From: JAEVLT01 sp044598425
Lineage (GTDB): Bacteria; Bacillota; Bacilli; Bacillales; Cytobacillaceae
Direction of reading: 5' to 3'
Assembly (NCBI GenBank): GCA_044598425.1
Contig: CP172536.1
Span: 1,178,001 to 1,242,000 of the forward strand
Length of the DNA stretch: 64,000 bases
Part shown: positions 25,941 through 33,800 of the stretch, piece after piece
How positions within the stretch are numbered: the stretch's first letter is position 1
Layout of the letters: each line of letters opens with the position of its first letter
Notes under the pieces: generated by a model
What the model saw: the letters and a program-made list of their open reading frames with translations, nothing else
What the model was told of the DNA's origin: nothing
Database searches by the model: none
Program-made: the position numbers and the translations under genes

Positions 25941-26299
25941 TATAAGGCGAATTTTTCAATTTCTGCTTTTACCTCTCCGAGAATTCTTTCACACTGATCA
26001 ATCAGTGAGGTTGGGAAGTGTTCATCCTCACCATATTCAATACCATGCGGATAATAATATTTACCCAAAATAGGAGTCATGAGTTGAATCGTTGCCTTAT
26101 CCGCTCCTACGTCCCCTTCTACGGCGTAGCCTTGAACACGAAGGTAGTATGTACCTTCTTTAAGCTCAAACTTGCGGTCATATGTCACTCGTTCATAATC
26201 CCATTGGCCTTCGCGGATTAAGCCGTGTTCAGGCATTGTCTCGTCCAAGCGGTTTAAATCCGCTTTTAATGATTCGATCCCCGTTGATTCAAATTGCAT
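25940..26299 (-). CDS. ylbA: YugN-like family protein YlbA
   Basis: A 119-residue soluble protein with the YugN-like pattern: MQFESTGIESLKADLNRLDETM, GQWDYERVTYDRKF, YYLRVQGYAVEGDVG and YYPHGIEYGE. ATG 26299 is chosen because GGAGGGAAT precedes it and the family begins here; a 36-codon in-frame extension would overlap the divergent control region. By size and position it corresponds to ylbA. Function unknown. Confidence 0.8.
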   Translation of the reverse strand: MQFESTGIESLKADLNRLDETMPEHGLIREGQWDYERVTYDRKFELKEGTYYLRVQGYAVEGDVGADKATIQLMTPILGKYYYPHGIEYGEDEHFPTSLIDQCERILGEVKAEIEKFAL

Positions 26300-26508
26300 T
26301 CCATTCCCTCCTAAAACGATTTCCCACTTTGTTCTAAATGAAGGCGGTATCATTTTCCAAGATAATTTAATAATAGTGGAAATTGTAGCAACTTGCAATG
26401 AATTCATTCAATAAGCACGCGTTAAACTTTGTATAAATGTTTAAAGATTGGAAAATATATAATCATAGTCCGAATGCATGAACAAAATGAAATCAAGGAG
26501 ACTGGAAA

Positions 26509-26943
26509 ATGGAAACAATTCGTGAAATTATGACGGATGATGTGGAAAGCTGTTCTTTGTTAGACAATGTCTATGAAGTGGCTGTTAAAATGAAGGAATT
26601 GAATGTAGGCGCGATTCCGATAGTAGATCAAGGTAAACTGGTGGGAATGATTACTGACCGCGATATTGTCATTCGCGGCATCGCTGAAAAAAGGCCTGCT
26701 TCGTCAAAAGTAGAGGCGATAATGAGCAAACAGCTCGTATCGATTTCCGCCAATGCGTCCACCCAGGAAGCTGCGAGGTTAATGGCAGAACACAAAATAA
26801 GACGGCTCCCGGTAGTAGAAGGGGACAAGTTAGTGGGGATTGTTTCGCTTGGAGATTTCGCTATACGTAAACTAACGGACGATCAGGCAAAGGCTGCTTT
26901 ATCTGAAATCTCAGAATCAACTTTCGATGAGCTGCAACACTAA
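26509..26943 (+). CDS. ylbB: CBS-domain protein YlbB
   Basis: A 144-residue protein made of two tandem CBS motifs (residues about 1-62 and 70-128): IREIMTDDVESC...MITDRDIVIRG and VEAIMSKQLVSI...GIVSLGDFAIRK. Paired CBS domains bind adenine nucleotides such as AMP, ATP or SAM. No catalytic domain is attached, so it is likely a sensor or a partner of another protein. AAGGAGA precedes the ATG. Its terminator isolates it from ylbC. Confidence 0.88.
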   Translation: METIREIMTDDVESCSLLDNVYEVAVKMKELNVGAIPIVDQGKLVGMITDRDIVIRGIAEKRPASSKVEAIMSKQLVSISANASTQEAARLMAEHKIRRLPVVEGDKLVGIVSLGDFAIRKLTDDQAKAALSEISESTFDELQH

Positions 26944-26957
26944 TACAGCATGGAATT

Positions 26958-26990
26958 AAAACAGGTGCAGACTTCGGCGCCTGTTTTTCA
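26958..26990 (+). terminator. ylbB terminator
   Basis: AAAACAGGTGC (26958-26968) / GCGCCTGTTTT (26977-26987), one G-T pair, T run. Confidence 0.9.
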
Positions 26991-27092
26991 ATTTAAAGAA
27001 AGATTAAAACTATTAAATTGAAAGTTATAGGTGATATAATAAATTTAAGAGTACATATAATGATAGAAACGGATTAGAAGGAGGAAAAGCCT

Positions 27093-28160
27093 CTGCGTAT
27101 ACTTTTAAAAATCCTTATACTTTCTTCAATTTTTCTTACGATTGGTTTTTATGTAAGTTTAAATAGTAAGGACGAGAAGGATGTTTTAATAAAAGATCAT
27201 TCAACTTCGAAAATAAAAGAAACAGTGAATAAAGAAAATCAGCCGGCGAAAGCACCTCCCTCTGACAAAGCACAGGAAGGTTTATCATTATTAATTGGGA
27301 AAGATGTACAAGCCCTTGAAAAAGAATTGGGGAAACCGCAGCGGGTCGATCCATCCATCTACGGTTATGAATGGTATATTTATAATCTGAATGATCGGAG
27401 CTATGCTCAAGTAGGTGTAGAGAATAACCGTGTTGTAACGGTTTATGCAATTGGTCAAGATTTAGATGTTGCACCGTTTGAAATTGGGCAGCCAGTTGAA
27501 GAGATTTTTAATACACATTATATTGATGCAAATATTGATATCAAATTAAACGGGAACACGTATCGCTTTGAATTAAATGACACCGATTTAAACTTGCGTC
27601 CGCTTATTCAATTGGGAGATATATATGCCCAACTGTATATTGATAAATTTACTGGAACTCTTTCAAGTGTTCGCTTTTTGGACGCAGAAACCATTATTAA
27701 ACAGCGTCCGTACGGACTTGTCTACCGCGGTCAGTTAATTGAACCACAAAAGCCCAGTGAAAGCTTGTGGAGAAGTGTAGAGGTTGGAGAAGAAAAAGAA
27801 ATCTTTGACTTGACTAATGTTTTACGAATCAGGCATGACTTGAAACCGTTAAAATGGGATGAAAAAACCGCTCAAGTTGCTTATGAGCATAGCAAAGATA
27901 TGGCGATAAACGATGATTTCTCCCACACTTCAAAAAAATTTGGAAGCCTTTCTGATCGGCTCAAAACAGCAAAAGTTGTCTTTCAGACAGCCGGTGAAAA
28001 CATAGCTGCCAATTACAGCGACGGGCCTGCGGTTGTGGAAGGATGGCTGAACAGCAAGAGCCATCGTGACTCGCTGCTAAACAAAGATTTTACCTACCTC
28101 GGCGTCGGTGTCTATCAAAAATACTACACGCAAAACTTTATCCAAAAATGGGAACAATAA
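27093..28160 (+). CDS. ylbC: CAP-domain extracellular protein YlbC, predicted CTG start
   Basis: A 355-residue secreted or anchored protein. The N-terminal hydrophobic stretch (RILLKILILSSIFLTIGFYVSL) is a signal peptide or anchor, then a linker, a CAP-associated domain (about 70-200) and the CAP/SCP domain with RHDLKPLKWDEKTAQVAYEHSKDM, HTSKKFGSLSDR, GENIAANYSDGPAVVEGWLNSKSHRDSLL and FTYLGVGVY. The only start preceded by an SD (AAGGAGG, ending 27084-27085) is CTG 27093 at 8-base spacing. The first ordinary start, GTG 27225, would remove the whole signal peptide. The length then agrees with B. subtilis YlbC. Extended -10 TGATATAAT precedes it. Confidence 0.85.
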   Translation: MRILLKILILSSIFLTIGFYVSLNSKDEKDVLIKDHSTSKIKETVNKENQPAKAPPSDKAQEGLSLLIGKDVQALEKELGKPQRVDPSIYGYEWYIYNLNDRSYAQVGVENNRVVTVYAIGQDLDVAPFEIGQPVEEIFNTHYIDANIDIKLNGNTYRFELNDTDLNLRPLIQLGDIYAQLYIDKFTGTLSSVRFLDAETIIKQRPYGLVYRGQLIEPQKPSESLWRSVEVGEEKEIFDLTNVLRIRHDLKPLKWDEKTAQVAYEHSKDMAINDDFSHTSKKFGSLSDRLKTAKVVFQTAGENIAANYSDGPAVVEGWLNSKSHRDSLLNKDFTYLGVGVYQKYYTQNFIQKWEQ

Positions 28161-28175
28161 AACTTTAGTGAGCAA

Positions 28176-28221
28176 AACACCCAAAAGGGTGCCGTTTTCG
28201 GTTACATTTTGGGTGTTAAAA
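28176..28221. terminator. Terminator between ylbC and the convergent membrane gene
   Basis: AACACCCAAAA (28176-28186) / TTTTGGGTGTT (28207-28217), 20-base loop; a smaller CACCC/GGGTG alternative lies inside. Confidence 0.8.
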
Positions 28222-28228
28222 TTGGCCC

Positions 28229-28582
28229 CTATATTTTCTCAACGCGGTTTACATAAAAGTGATCATCGCGAAACCCTCCGTAAACCCGTACCTTTTCTCC
28301 AATTTGAAATTCTTCTGGCCCAAAGGGTTTTTTTATTGGGGTGACCTTCTTCACGGTTAATCGTCTTGTCTCTGTTTGCAGTTTGAGTTCTTGAACAAAA
28401 AGATAACGGTTATAGTAGAAGCGTTGTTTTTCATTTGTGATTTCTTTTATTTCACCAATGAACACTGCTTCTTCCGGTACATAGCCTGCTTGAAGCCACT
28501 TGCGATCCTGCTGCTTCATTTCTTTTTTGGTGATCCAGAAAAAGTAGATGCAAAGAATCGGGATAACGATAGCTGTAACCAT
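28229..28582 (-). CDS. Single-pass membrane protein of unknown function
   Basis: 117 residues: one N-terminal helix (about 1-18), a basic stop sequence TKKEMKQQDRKW, then a beta-rich cytosolic domain with EIKEITNEKQRFYYNRYLFVQELKLQTETRRLTVKKV and a final GEKVRVYGGFRDDHFYVNRVEKI. The last part looks like a small beta barrel, OB-like, which is a guess. AGAAGGGG precedes the ATG on the minus strand. It has no counterpart in the B. subtilis ylb order that I recall. Confidence 0.7.
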   Translation of the reverse strand: MVTAIVIPILCIYFFWITKKEMKQQDRKWLQAGYVPEEAVFIGEIKEITNEKQRFYYNRYLFVQELKLQTETRRLTVKKVTPIKKPFGPEEFQIGEKVRVYGGFRDDHFYVNRVEKI

Positions 28583-28692
28583 GTAATCTGCCCCTTCTCT
28601 GAATTGGAAAAGTGAAAAAAGTATTCTTTAAGATAAATCTGTAAACATATTATCATGAAAATAGTATGTTTTCACATTGGGATTGCACTTTC

Positions 28693-28719
28693 ACCAATTG
28701 CTCCTAAGGGCATATCGTA
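28693..28719 (+). promoter_or_regulatory. Candidate sigma-K promoter of ylbD
   Basis: AC (28693-28694, context CACC), 16 bases, then CATATCGTA (28711-28719) preceded by G, fitting the sigma-K -10 CATANNNTA. ylbD starts at 28754. Spacing is one base below the usual 17, so support is moderate. Confidence 0.5.
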
Positions 28720-28753
28720 TTATAGGCGAGGGAATTGGCAGAGGTGAGAAGAT

Positions 28754-29158
28754 GTGACAACAAAAAAAATGCATCCTTCCGTGCTTAAGTTCAAGGAGTT
28801 TGTTAAGAACAATCCAAAAGTTATCCAAGAAGTTCGGAAAGGAAAGGCTACTTGGCAGGAATTGTATGAGGATTGGTATTTGTTAGGTGAAGATGATGAA
28901 CGCTGGAATTTAATGGGATCAGAAGAAAAATCCGAAACTGCATCTGGAGAAAATGATCAAAAAAATGATTGGATGTCCAACATAATGGGAATGTTGAAAA
29001 AGGTGGATCCGAACCAAGTGCAGCATCATATGAACAATCTAAGTCAGGCAATTGGCGCGATTCAAGGACTGCTGTCCCAGTTTCAAAACAGCAATCAGTC
29101 GAATTCGGCAAGAGGTAACGATGGACCAGCGCAACCTTTTTCCTTTCGAAAAGATTAA
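28754..29158 (+). CDS. ylbD: Spore coat-associated protein YlbD
   Basis: A 134-residue protein of the YlbD family, annotated as a spore coat protein in bacilli: KKMHPSVLKFKEFVKNNPKVIQEVRKGKATWQELYEDWYLLGEDDERW, then an acidic linker and a Gln/Asn/Ser-rich C-terminal half (LSQFQNSNQSNS). The GTG start is preceded by AGAGGTGAGA. A sigma-K-like promoter lies upstream. ylbE follows after 18 bases without terminator. Confidence 0.85.
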   Translation: MTTKKMHPSVLKFKEFVKNNPKVIQEVRKGKATWQELYEDWYLLGEDDERWNLMGSEEKSETASGENDQKNDWMSNIMGMLKKVDPNQVQHHMNNLSQAIGAIQGLLSQFQNSNQSNSARGNDGPAQPFSFRKD

Positions 29159-29176
29159 CGGGAAGGATGAGAGAGT

Positions 29177-29416
29177 ATGAGAAAAGATGTTGCCGACTAT
29201 CTTGAACAGCAAAAGGATTTAAAGCAATTTATTCGGGAACAGCCGCTATGGTATCGAAAATTGACTAGAAATCCATATGATTTGCAATCGTTGGAAGTTG
29301 CTTCATTGCATTATTATCAAAGAACCATTCCCCACCAGGTCGAAAAATTTTCTAACAGCGTTCAAATGGCTTCAATGATGTTCCATATGTTTCAATCCAT
29401 GCAAAATCAAAATTAG
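29177..29416 (+). CDS. ylbE: YlbE-like protein
   Basis: A 79-residue helical protein: RKDVADYLEQQKDLKQFIREQPLWYRKLTRNPYDLQSLEVASLHYYQRTIPHQVEKF is the typical YlbE-like sequence. Cotranscribed with ylbD. It ends in a Met/Gln-rich tail. AAGGATGAGAG precedes the ATG. The function is unknown; the pairing with ylbD suggests a role in the spore coat, which is inference. Confidence 0.87.
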   Translation: MRKDVADYLEQQKDLKQFIREQPLWYRKLTRNPYDLQSLEVASLHYYQRTIPHQVEKFSNSVQMASMMFHMFQSMQNQN

Positions 29417-29417
29417 C

Positions 29418-29452
29418 AAAGGCTCAAGATCAGCAAGATCGAGCCTTTTTTT
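29418..29452 (+). terminator. ylbDE terminator
   Basis: AAAGGCTC (29418-29425) / GAGCCTTT (29441-29448), inner GATC/GATC pair, T run. Confidence 0.88.
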
Positions 29453-29508
29453 GTTGAGTAAAATCAAGTAATTTGGCGAACAATACAATCATAAAAGGAG
29501 TGATTGTA

Positions 29509-29952
29509 TTGAAGTGGGAAGGTTTACCAATCATAATAATCATGCTGCTGATTGCAGCGGGATGCCAGAAAAATATTCCAAAGCCGGAATCCAAACGAAT
29601 AATTATGCCAATAGCAGCTGATTTTATCCATGCCAAAACGGCACAAGCAGCGAAGCCATTGTCGAATGAGTCCCCATCATTGTCCGTACAGTATGAAACA
29701 AGGGGGCAAAACGTGTTTGTGGAATGTATTGTTACCGGCATTAGTTTTCGAGAAAGTGACCGTTCAAAACAAAAGATTGGAAAAATACTCATTTCAATTG
29801 ATGGACGGCAGAAACAGGAGGCATCCGGGGCGGCATTCATTATTAAAGGTCTAACGGCTGGAAGTCATCACGTTAAACTTGAAGTGGTGAATTTGGAAAA
29901 TAAGCCTTATGGTTTAAGCGAGGAATTTACTGTTTCGGTTCCAACGATCTAG
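29509..29952 (+). CDS. Putative lipoprotein of unknown function
   Basis: A 147-residue protein with a short hydrophobic signal (WEGLPIIIIMLLIAAGC) and a candidate lipobox IAAGC with Cys21; Ala at -3 is unusual. The mature part is predicted all-beta: LSVQYETRGQNVFVECIVTGISF, KILISIDGRQKQ, SHHVKLEVVNLENKPYGLSEEFTVSV, like an immunoglobulin-type sandwich. TTG 29509 has AAAGGAG eight bases upstream; the in-frame codons further up have no SD. It is not among the B. subtilis ylb genes. The name and role are unknown. Confidence 0.65.
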   Translation: MKWEGLPIIIIMLLIAAGCQKNIPKPESKRIIMPIAADFIHAKTAQAAKPLSNESPSLSVQYETRGQNVFVECIVTGISFRESDRSKQKIGKILISIDGRQKQEASGAAFIIKGLTAGSHHVKLEVVNLENKPYGLSEEFTVSVPTI

Positions 29953-30008
29953 AAAGTTTCGCTTTCCCTTTTTATTCATGTTAAAATAGTGGATGGAGGT
30001 GAGCGAGT

Positions 30009-30455
30009 TTGCTTGCTACAATTGAAAGAGTTGAATTATTAGAATATGCGGAAGATTTGGCTAAAAAAATTCTAGAGTCCGATCTGGCTGAACATTACCG
30101 CATTTGTTTATATAAGCTACATTCGAGTGACGAAGCGCAGCGGAAAATTCGTCATTTTGTTAGTCTAAAGAATTTGTATGAAGAAGTCCAACGCTTCGGA
30201 AAATACCATCCTGATTATAAGCGTGTTATGACTCAAATAAGGGTGGCTAAACGGGAAGTGGATTTAGATCCTCATGTATCGGCCTTTAAACTTGCAGAAA
30301 ATGATCTGCAGTCTTTGCTTGATGAGATCAGCATTTTAATCGGCGGTGCTGTATCGAAACATATTAAAGTACCAACCGGAAATCCTTTTTTCGATACATT
30401 ATCAGGCTGTGGCGGCGGTTGCGGAAGCGGAGGCAGCTGCGGCTGCTCAGCGTAG
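30009..30455 (+). CDS. ricF: RicF (YlbF), subunit of the Ric RNase Y complex
   Basis: A 148-residue helical protein of the YlbF/YmcA family. With RicA (YmcA) and RicT (YaaT) it forms the complex that directs RNase Y cleavage and is required for competence, biofilm formation and sporulation; that complex carries iron-sulfur clusters. The C-terminus has four cysteines in a Gly-rich tail (C134, C138, C144, C146), which fit the cluster ligands. TTG start, with GGAGGTGAG upstream. Often annotated ylbF. Confidence 0.92.
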   Translation: MLATIERVELLEYAEDLAKKILESDLAEHYRICLYKLHSSDEAQRKIRHFVSLKNLYEEVQRFGKYHPDYKRVMTQIRVAKREVDLDPHVSAFKLAENDLQSLLDEISILIGGAVSKHIKVPTGNPFFDTLSGCGGGCGSGGSCGCSA

Positions 30456-30549
30456 ATGAATGCAGACTTGTTGTTTGGTTTCAATTGAAAAAATCCATTT
30501 TGATATGCTAGACTAATAAGAAAATGAATCGTTTTGAAGGGGAAAAAAT

Positions 30550-30825
30550 ATGTTTAAGCAAAGACAGGGATTGGTTGTTTGGCTGTATTCGCTAAAGCAG
30601 GCCAAAATGCTCAGACGTTTTGGCAATGTTCACTACGTCTCCAAAAAATTAAAATATGTCGTCCTCTATTGCAACCAAGAAGATGTCGAAGGAATTATTG
30701 AAAAGCTTAGCTCCTACTCCTTTGTGAGAAAGGTGGAACCATCGTATAAGCCATTTTTAAAAGTAGAATTTGAAAATGCGGCTCCTGATAAAGCGAAAGA
30801 ATACGATTATAAAATGGGAATATAA
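30550..30825 (+). CDS. ylbG: UPF0298 family protein YlbG
   Basis: A 91-residue protein with ferredoxin-like secondary structure: RQGLVVWLYSLKQAKMLRRFGNVHYVSKKLKYVVLYCNQEDVEGIIEKLSSYSFVRKVEPSYKPFL is characteristic of UPF0298. GAAGGGG precedes the ATG. It lies between ricF and the ylbH region as in B. subtilis. Function unknown. Confidence 0.9.
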   Translation: MFKQRQGLVVWLYSLKQAKMLRRFGNVHYVSKKLKYVVLYCNQEDVEGIIEKLSSYSFVRKVEPSYKPFLKVEFENAAPDKAKEYDYKMGI

Positions 30826-30942
30826 AGGTGAGGGAAAGGTGCCCTCACTTTTTGTATGGAAAAATGATAATGAAAACTTGCAATGAAATAAGTTCAACGT
30901 GAGAATGTTAGAGAAGGATTGAACATAAAAGGAGAAACATGT

Positions 30943-32361
30943 ATGGCAAGGCATCTTTCACTCTTGTTTGTTTTGGCGCTAACGCTGGTAATTGCAAGCG
31001 TATTGTTCTGGCAATGGCGAACGTATACAGGGAAAACCGTGGCTGAAAAACAACCGGAAATCATGGCAGATCAGCAGATTATTGTTAAAACACAGCCAGA
31101 TTCATTGCAAATTACCCAGATATTTAAAAATTTGCCAAACTCTACTTTTTATAAAGTAATTACACCAGCAGCCATTCCACAGTGGAACTGCGTGAATAAA
31201 AATGGTAAACCTTGTAAAACAATTGGAGACAACCCCACAACCTTTAAACCAGAAAACGGGGAATTGCGAATTCAATACGTTCTCCCTTACGGAAATAATC
31301 AGGGATCCCTTCTGCTGAAAAATTGGACCATGGCGCTCGAGAAGGTGAATATTGCTTCAACAAAAATAGAAATTGTCGACTCAGCCTATCGCAGCGGTAC
31401 ATGGGTGACCGCATTTCCGTTGAAAGGGCATAAAGAGCTAATATATATTGACTATTCAGTATTTGAAGGAAAAGGCAGCGATACTTCCCTTTATTGGCAA
31501 AAGGAGCCTCTTTACCTTGCCGGTGCAAATCGACAAATTCAGTTCTATTCAGAAAACCCAAATGAAAAACTTTCGCCGATCCTGCCAAAGCCGAGTGTTG
31601 AAAATATAACACCTATGTCAATTATCAAGACAAACCGCACTTCGCCTCAGTTGATTGACGGATTATTGATTACCGAAAGCAGCCTGACGGCGGAGGAGAT
31701 TCAAAAGATTTGGCTAAAAAATAACTTAAACCATCGATTGAAGCTGACAGACCAGGCAAAAGATTGGCTGACGGATGCATTTCTTTCTTTGCATCTTCAG
31801 CAGCAGGCTGAAACGCCAAAGGGGCGGTTTATTGTAAATGAACTTAAGACGCAAATGGATCAGCAGCAAATTGAGCAATTAACTGCTGCCGTTTTGCAAC
31901 AAAAAAATATCGATGCGGCAGATCTTGACGCAATCTTAAGTCGCCTGATGCGGTTGACAACCACCTTCTTCTCGAGCAATACAAAGCAAAATCAGGATCT
32001 TATTCCGCTTGTTTTTTTTGATAAACGTCCTCTGCATTTAAATGGAAAAATCGCAACAGGAATGAACTCCCTGCTCATGAATGAATCCTTGTATTTCCCT
32101 TTTGTACAAACGATGCAGATGCTCGGTTTTCAAATTCAAGCAAATGCGGTTGAACGTTCCATTATGCTAAAGAAAGCTGGCAAGGAATATTTATTCTATT
32201 TAAATGAACACAGCTTTCTGTTAAACGGTCAAAAATATGGCTTGTTAAATGATCCTTTTATTGAAAAAGAAGGGTCTCTTTATATCAGCCAGGCGGGGTT
32301 TCAAAGTATTTTTAAAGCAAAAGTAACGAAGACTAACAGCGATATTTATATCACAGACTAA
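30943..32361 (+). CDS. Large extracytoplasmic protein with a C-terminal copper amine oxidase N-like (stalk) domain
   Basis: A 472-residue protein with an N-terminal signal anchor (LSLLFVLALTLVIASVLFWQW). The central part has GNNQGSLLLKNWTMALEKVNI and ELIYIDYSVFEG, which could be a GerM-like or similar fold, though this is only a resemblance. The last 120 residues (LIPLVFFDKRPLHLNGK...LYFPFVQTMQMLGFQIQANAVERSIMLKKAGKEYLFYLNEHSFLLNG) follow the pattern of the copper amine oxidase N-terminal domain used as a wall-associated stalk. ATG 30943 is chosen: AAAGGAGAAA precedes it; an in-frame TTG eight codons upstream has no SD. The gene is not part of the B. subtilis order. Confidence 0.7.
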   Translation: MARHLSLLFVLALTLVIASVLFWQWRTYTGKTVAEKQPEIMADQQIIVKTQPDSLQITQIFKNLPNSTFYKVITPAAIPQWNCVNKNGKPCKTIGDNPTTFKPENGELRIQYVLPYGNNQGSLLLKNWTMALEKVNIASTKIEIVDSAYRSGTWVTAFPLKGHKELIYIDYSVFEGKGSDTSLYWQKEPLYLAGANRQIQFYSENPNEKLSPILPKPSVENITPMSIIKTNRTSPQLIDGLLITESSLTAEEIQKIWLKNNLNHRLKLTDQAKDWLTDAFLSLHLQQQAETPKGRFIVNELKTQMDQQQIEQLTAAVLQQKNIDAADLDAILSRLMRLTTTFFSSNTKQNQDLIPLVFFDKRPLHLNGKIATGMNSLLMNESLYFPFVQTMQMLGFQIQANAVERSIMLKKAGKEYLFYLNEHSFLLNGQKYGLLNDPFIEKEGSLYISQAGFQSIFKAKVTKTNSDIYITD

Positions 32362-32382
32362 AACAATGTTCGTTAAAAGAAA

Positions 32383-32545
32383 AAACCCTGCAGAAATTCT
32401 GCAGGGTCCTTCTATATCCTTTTACCGGATAGAAGGCAAAGGGAGAGGAGAAACCGGAGGAAGAACTTATGGGGAAACGTAAGTCTTCTCCGCGGTTGGC
32501 AACAACATCCTCGAATTGATGTTGTTACTTTTATTATTTCCATAA
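32383..32545 (+). ncRNA. Structured region at the position of the ylbH leader RNA
   Basis: Four successive hairpins: ACCCTGCAG/CTGCAGGGT (32385-32407); CCTTCTAT../ATAGAAGG (about 32407-32437); ACCGGAGGAAGAACTTATG.../CGTAAGTCTTCTCCGCGGT (about 32453-32501); AACAACATC/GATGTTGTT (about 32504-32529) followed by a T-rich run. The first and last may act as terminators. A ylbH leader motif was described upstream of this gene in Bacillus (Rfam ylbH family) by comparative genomics; position agrees, but sequence identity to that model was not checked. The rest of the 326-base gap to rsmD shows nothing clear. Confidence 0.55.
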
Positions 32546-32687
32546 AGTAATGGCTTATACATTGTTTAAAATAATTTTTTCATCTCTTCAAAAAGCTAAG
32601 AGAGTTTCAGAATTTGTTTGGCGGATGAATTTGATTGTGATAGGATAATGAAGAAAACGGAATGAATGAATTTGTGGTGATGAGGCA

Positions 32688-33248
32688 ATGAGAGTCGTTT
32701 CAGGCAGTTGTAAGGGCAGAGCGCTAAAAGCGGTCCCCGGCAATACAACAAGGCCAACAACAGACAAAGTGAAAGAAGCTATGTTTAACATGATTGGCCC
32801 TTATTTTGAAGGGGGAACCGCTCTTGATTTATTTGCAGGAAGCGGCGGTCTTGGTATTGAAGCGCTGAGCAGAGGCTTAGATCAAGTCATTTTTATTGAT
32901 CGGGATGCAAAAGCGATTCAAACGATTCATGAGAACATTAAAAGCTGTCAGTTAGAAAATCAGTCAGAAGTTTATCGAAATGATGCTGATCGTTCTTTAA
33001 AAGCGGTTATGAAAAGAGGCATCGTTTTTGATTATATCTTCTTAGATCCGCCATATAAAAAACAGCAGCTGATCACGGTCATGAATAAAATTGCTGAATA
33101 CGCCCTTTTAAAAAGTGGCGGGAAGATTATTTGTGAACACAGCCATGATGTTGAACTTCCAGAGAGTATCGGACCATTTTACAAACTGAAACATGAGACA
33201 TATGGGATTATTGCTGTGACCATTTTTCGAAATGGCGGCGAAGAATAG
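32688..33248 (+). CDS. rsmD: 16S rRNA (guanine966-N2)-methyltransferase RsmD
   Basis: A 186-residue class I SAM methyltransferase, the ylbH product. SAM-binding motif LDLFAGSGGLGIEALSRG, acidic motif FIDRD, and the catalytic DPPY (LDPPYKK) are present. It methylates G966 in the 30S subunit. RVVSGSCKGRALKAVPG at the start is typical. Coupled with coaD (12 bases between). The usual pair rsmD-coaD is conserved in many bacteria. Confidence 0.95.
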   Translation: MRVVSGSCKGRALKAVPGNTTRPTTDKVKEAMFNMIGPYFEGGTALDLFAGSGGLGIEALSRGLDQVIFIDRDAKAIQTIHENIKSCQLENQSEVYRNDADRSLKAVMKRGIVFDYIFLDPPYKKQQLITVMNKIAEYALLKSGGKIICEHSHDVELPESIGPFYKLKHETYGIIAVTIFRNGGEE

Positions 33249-33260
33249 GGGGGGGTTCAT

Positions 33261-33746
33261 TTGGTAAGTATCGCTGTTTGTCCGGGGAGTTTTGATCCGA
33301 TTACCTATGGGCATTTGGACATCATCAAAAGAGGCGCAAAGGTTTTTGATGAATTATATGTTGTTGTATTGAATAATTCTTCTAAAAACCCGCTTTTCAC
33401 GGTAAATGAGCGGATTGATTTAATCAAGGAGGTAACCAAGGATTTGCCAAACGTTAAGGTAGACGAATTCCACGGGCTTCTCGTTGATTATGCAAAGAGT
33501 GTGAAGGCGAGCGCAATTATACGCGGTTTGCGCGCTGTCTCCGATTTTGAATATGAGATGCAGATTACCTCAATGAATCGGGTCTTGAATGAGGATATTG
33601 AAACATTTTTCATCATGACCAATAACCAGTTTTCTTTCTTAAGCTCCAGTATTGTCAAAGAGGTCGCTCAGTACGACGCGAAGATTTCCGAACTGGTGCC
33701 ACCTGTTGTAGAACAAGCTCTACATAAAAAATTTAATCGAATATAA
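33261..33746 (+). CDS. coaD: Pantetheine-phosphate adenylyltransferase CoaD
   Basis: A 161-residue nucleotidyltransferase that converts 4'-phosphopantetheine and ATP to dephospho-CoA. The T/HxGH motif is in GSFDPITYGHLDII, the active site in IIRGLRAVSDFEYE and the C-terminal FLSSSIVKE. The start TTG is preceded by a G-rich SD (AGGGGGGG) five bases away. It corresponds to ylbI. A perfect terminator follows. panE at 43559 belongs to the same coenzyme A pathway. Confidence 0.96.
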   Translation: MVSIAVCPGSFDPITYGHLDIIKRGAKVFDELYVVVLNNSSKNPLFTVNERIDLIKEVTKDLPNVKVDEFHGLLVDYAKSVKASAIIRGLRAVSDFEYEMQITSMNRVLNEDIETFFIMTNNQFSFLSSSIVKEVAQYDAKISELVPPVVEQALHKKFNRI

Positions 33747-33760
33747 GCAGACAAATAAAG

Positions 33761-33800
33761 AAAAATCCGGGCAAAAAAGTTGATTGCCCGGATTTTTTAT
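33761..33800. terminator. Bidirectional terminator between coaD and ylbJ
   Basis: Perfect 14-bp stem AAAAATCCGGGCAA (33761-33774) / TTGCCCGGATTTTT (33784-33797), T run on both strands. Confidence 0.96.

Noticed and set aside
29473..29508. Upstream in-frame start for the putative lipoprotein
   Set aside because: No SD precedes it, and it would place polar residues before the signal peptide; TTG 29509 has AAAGGAG at 8 bases.
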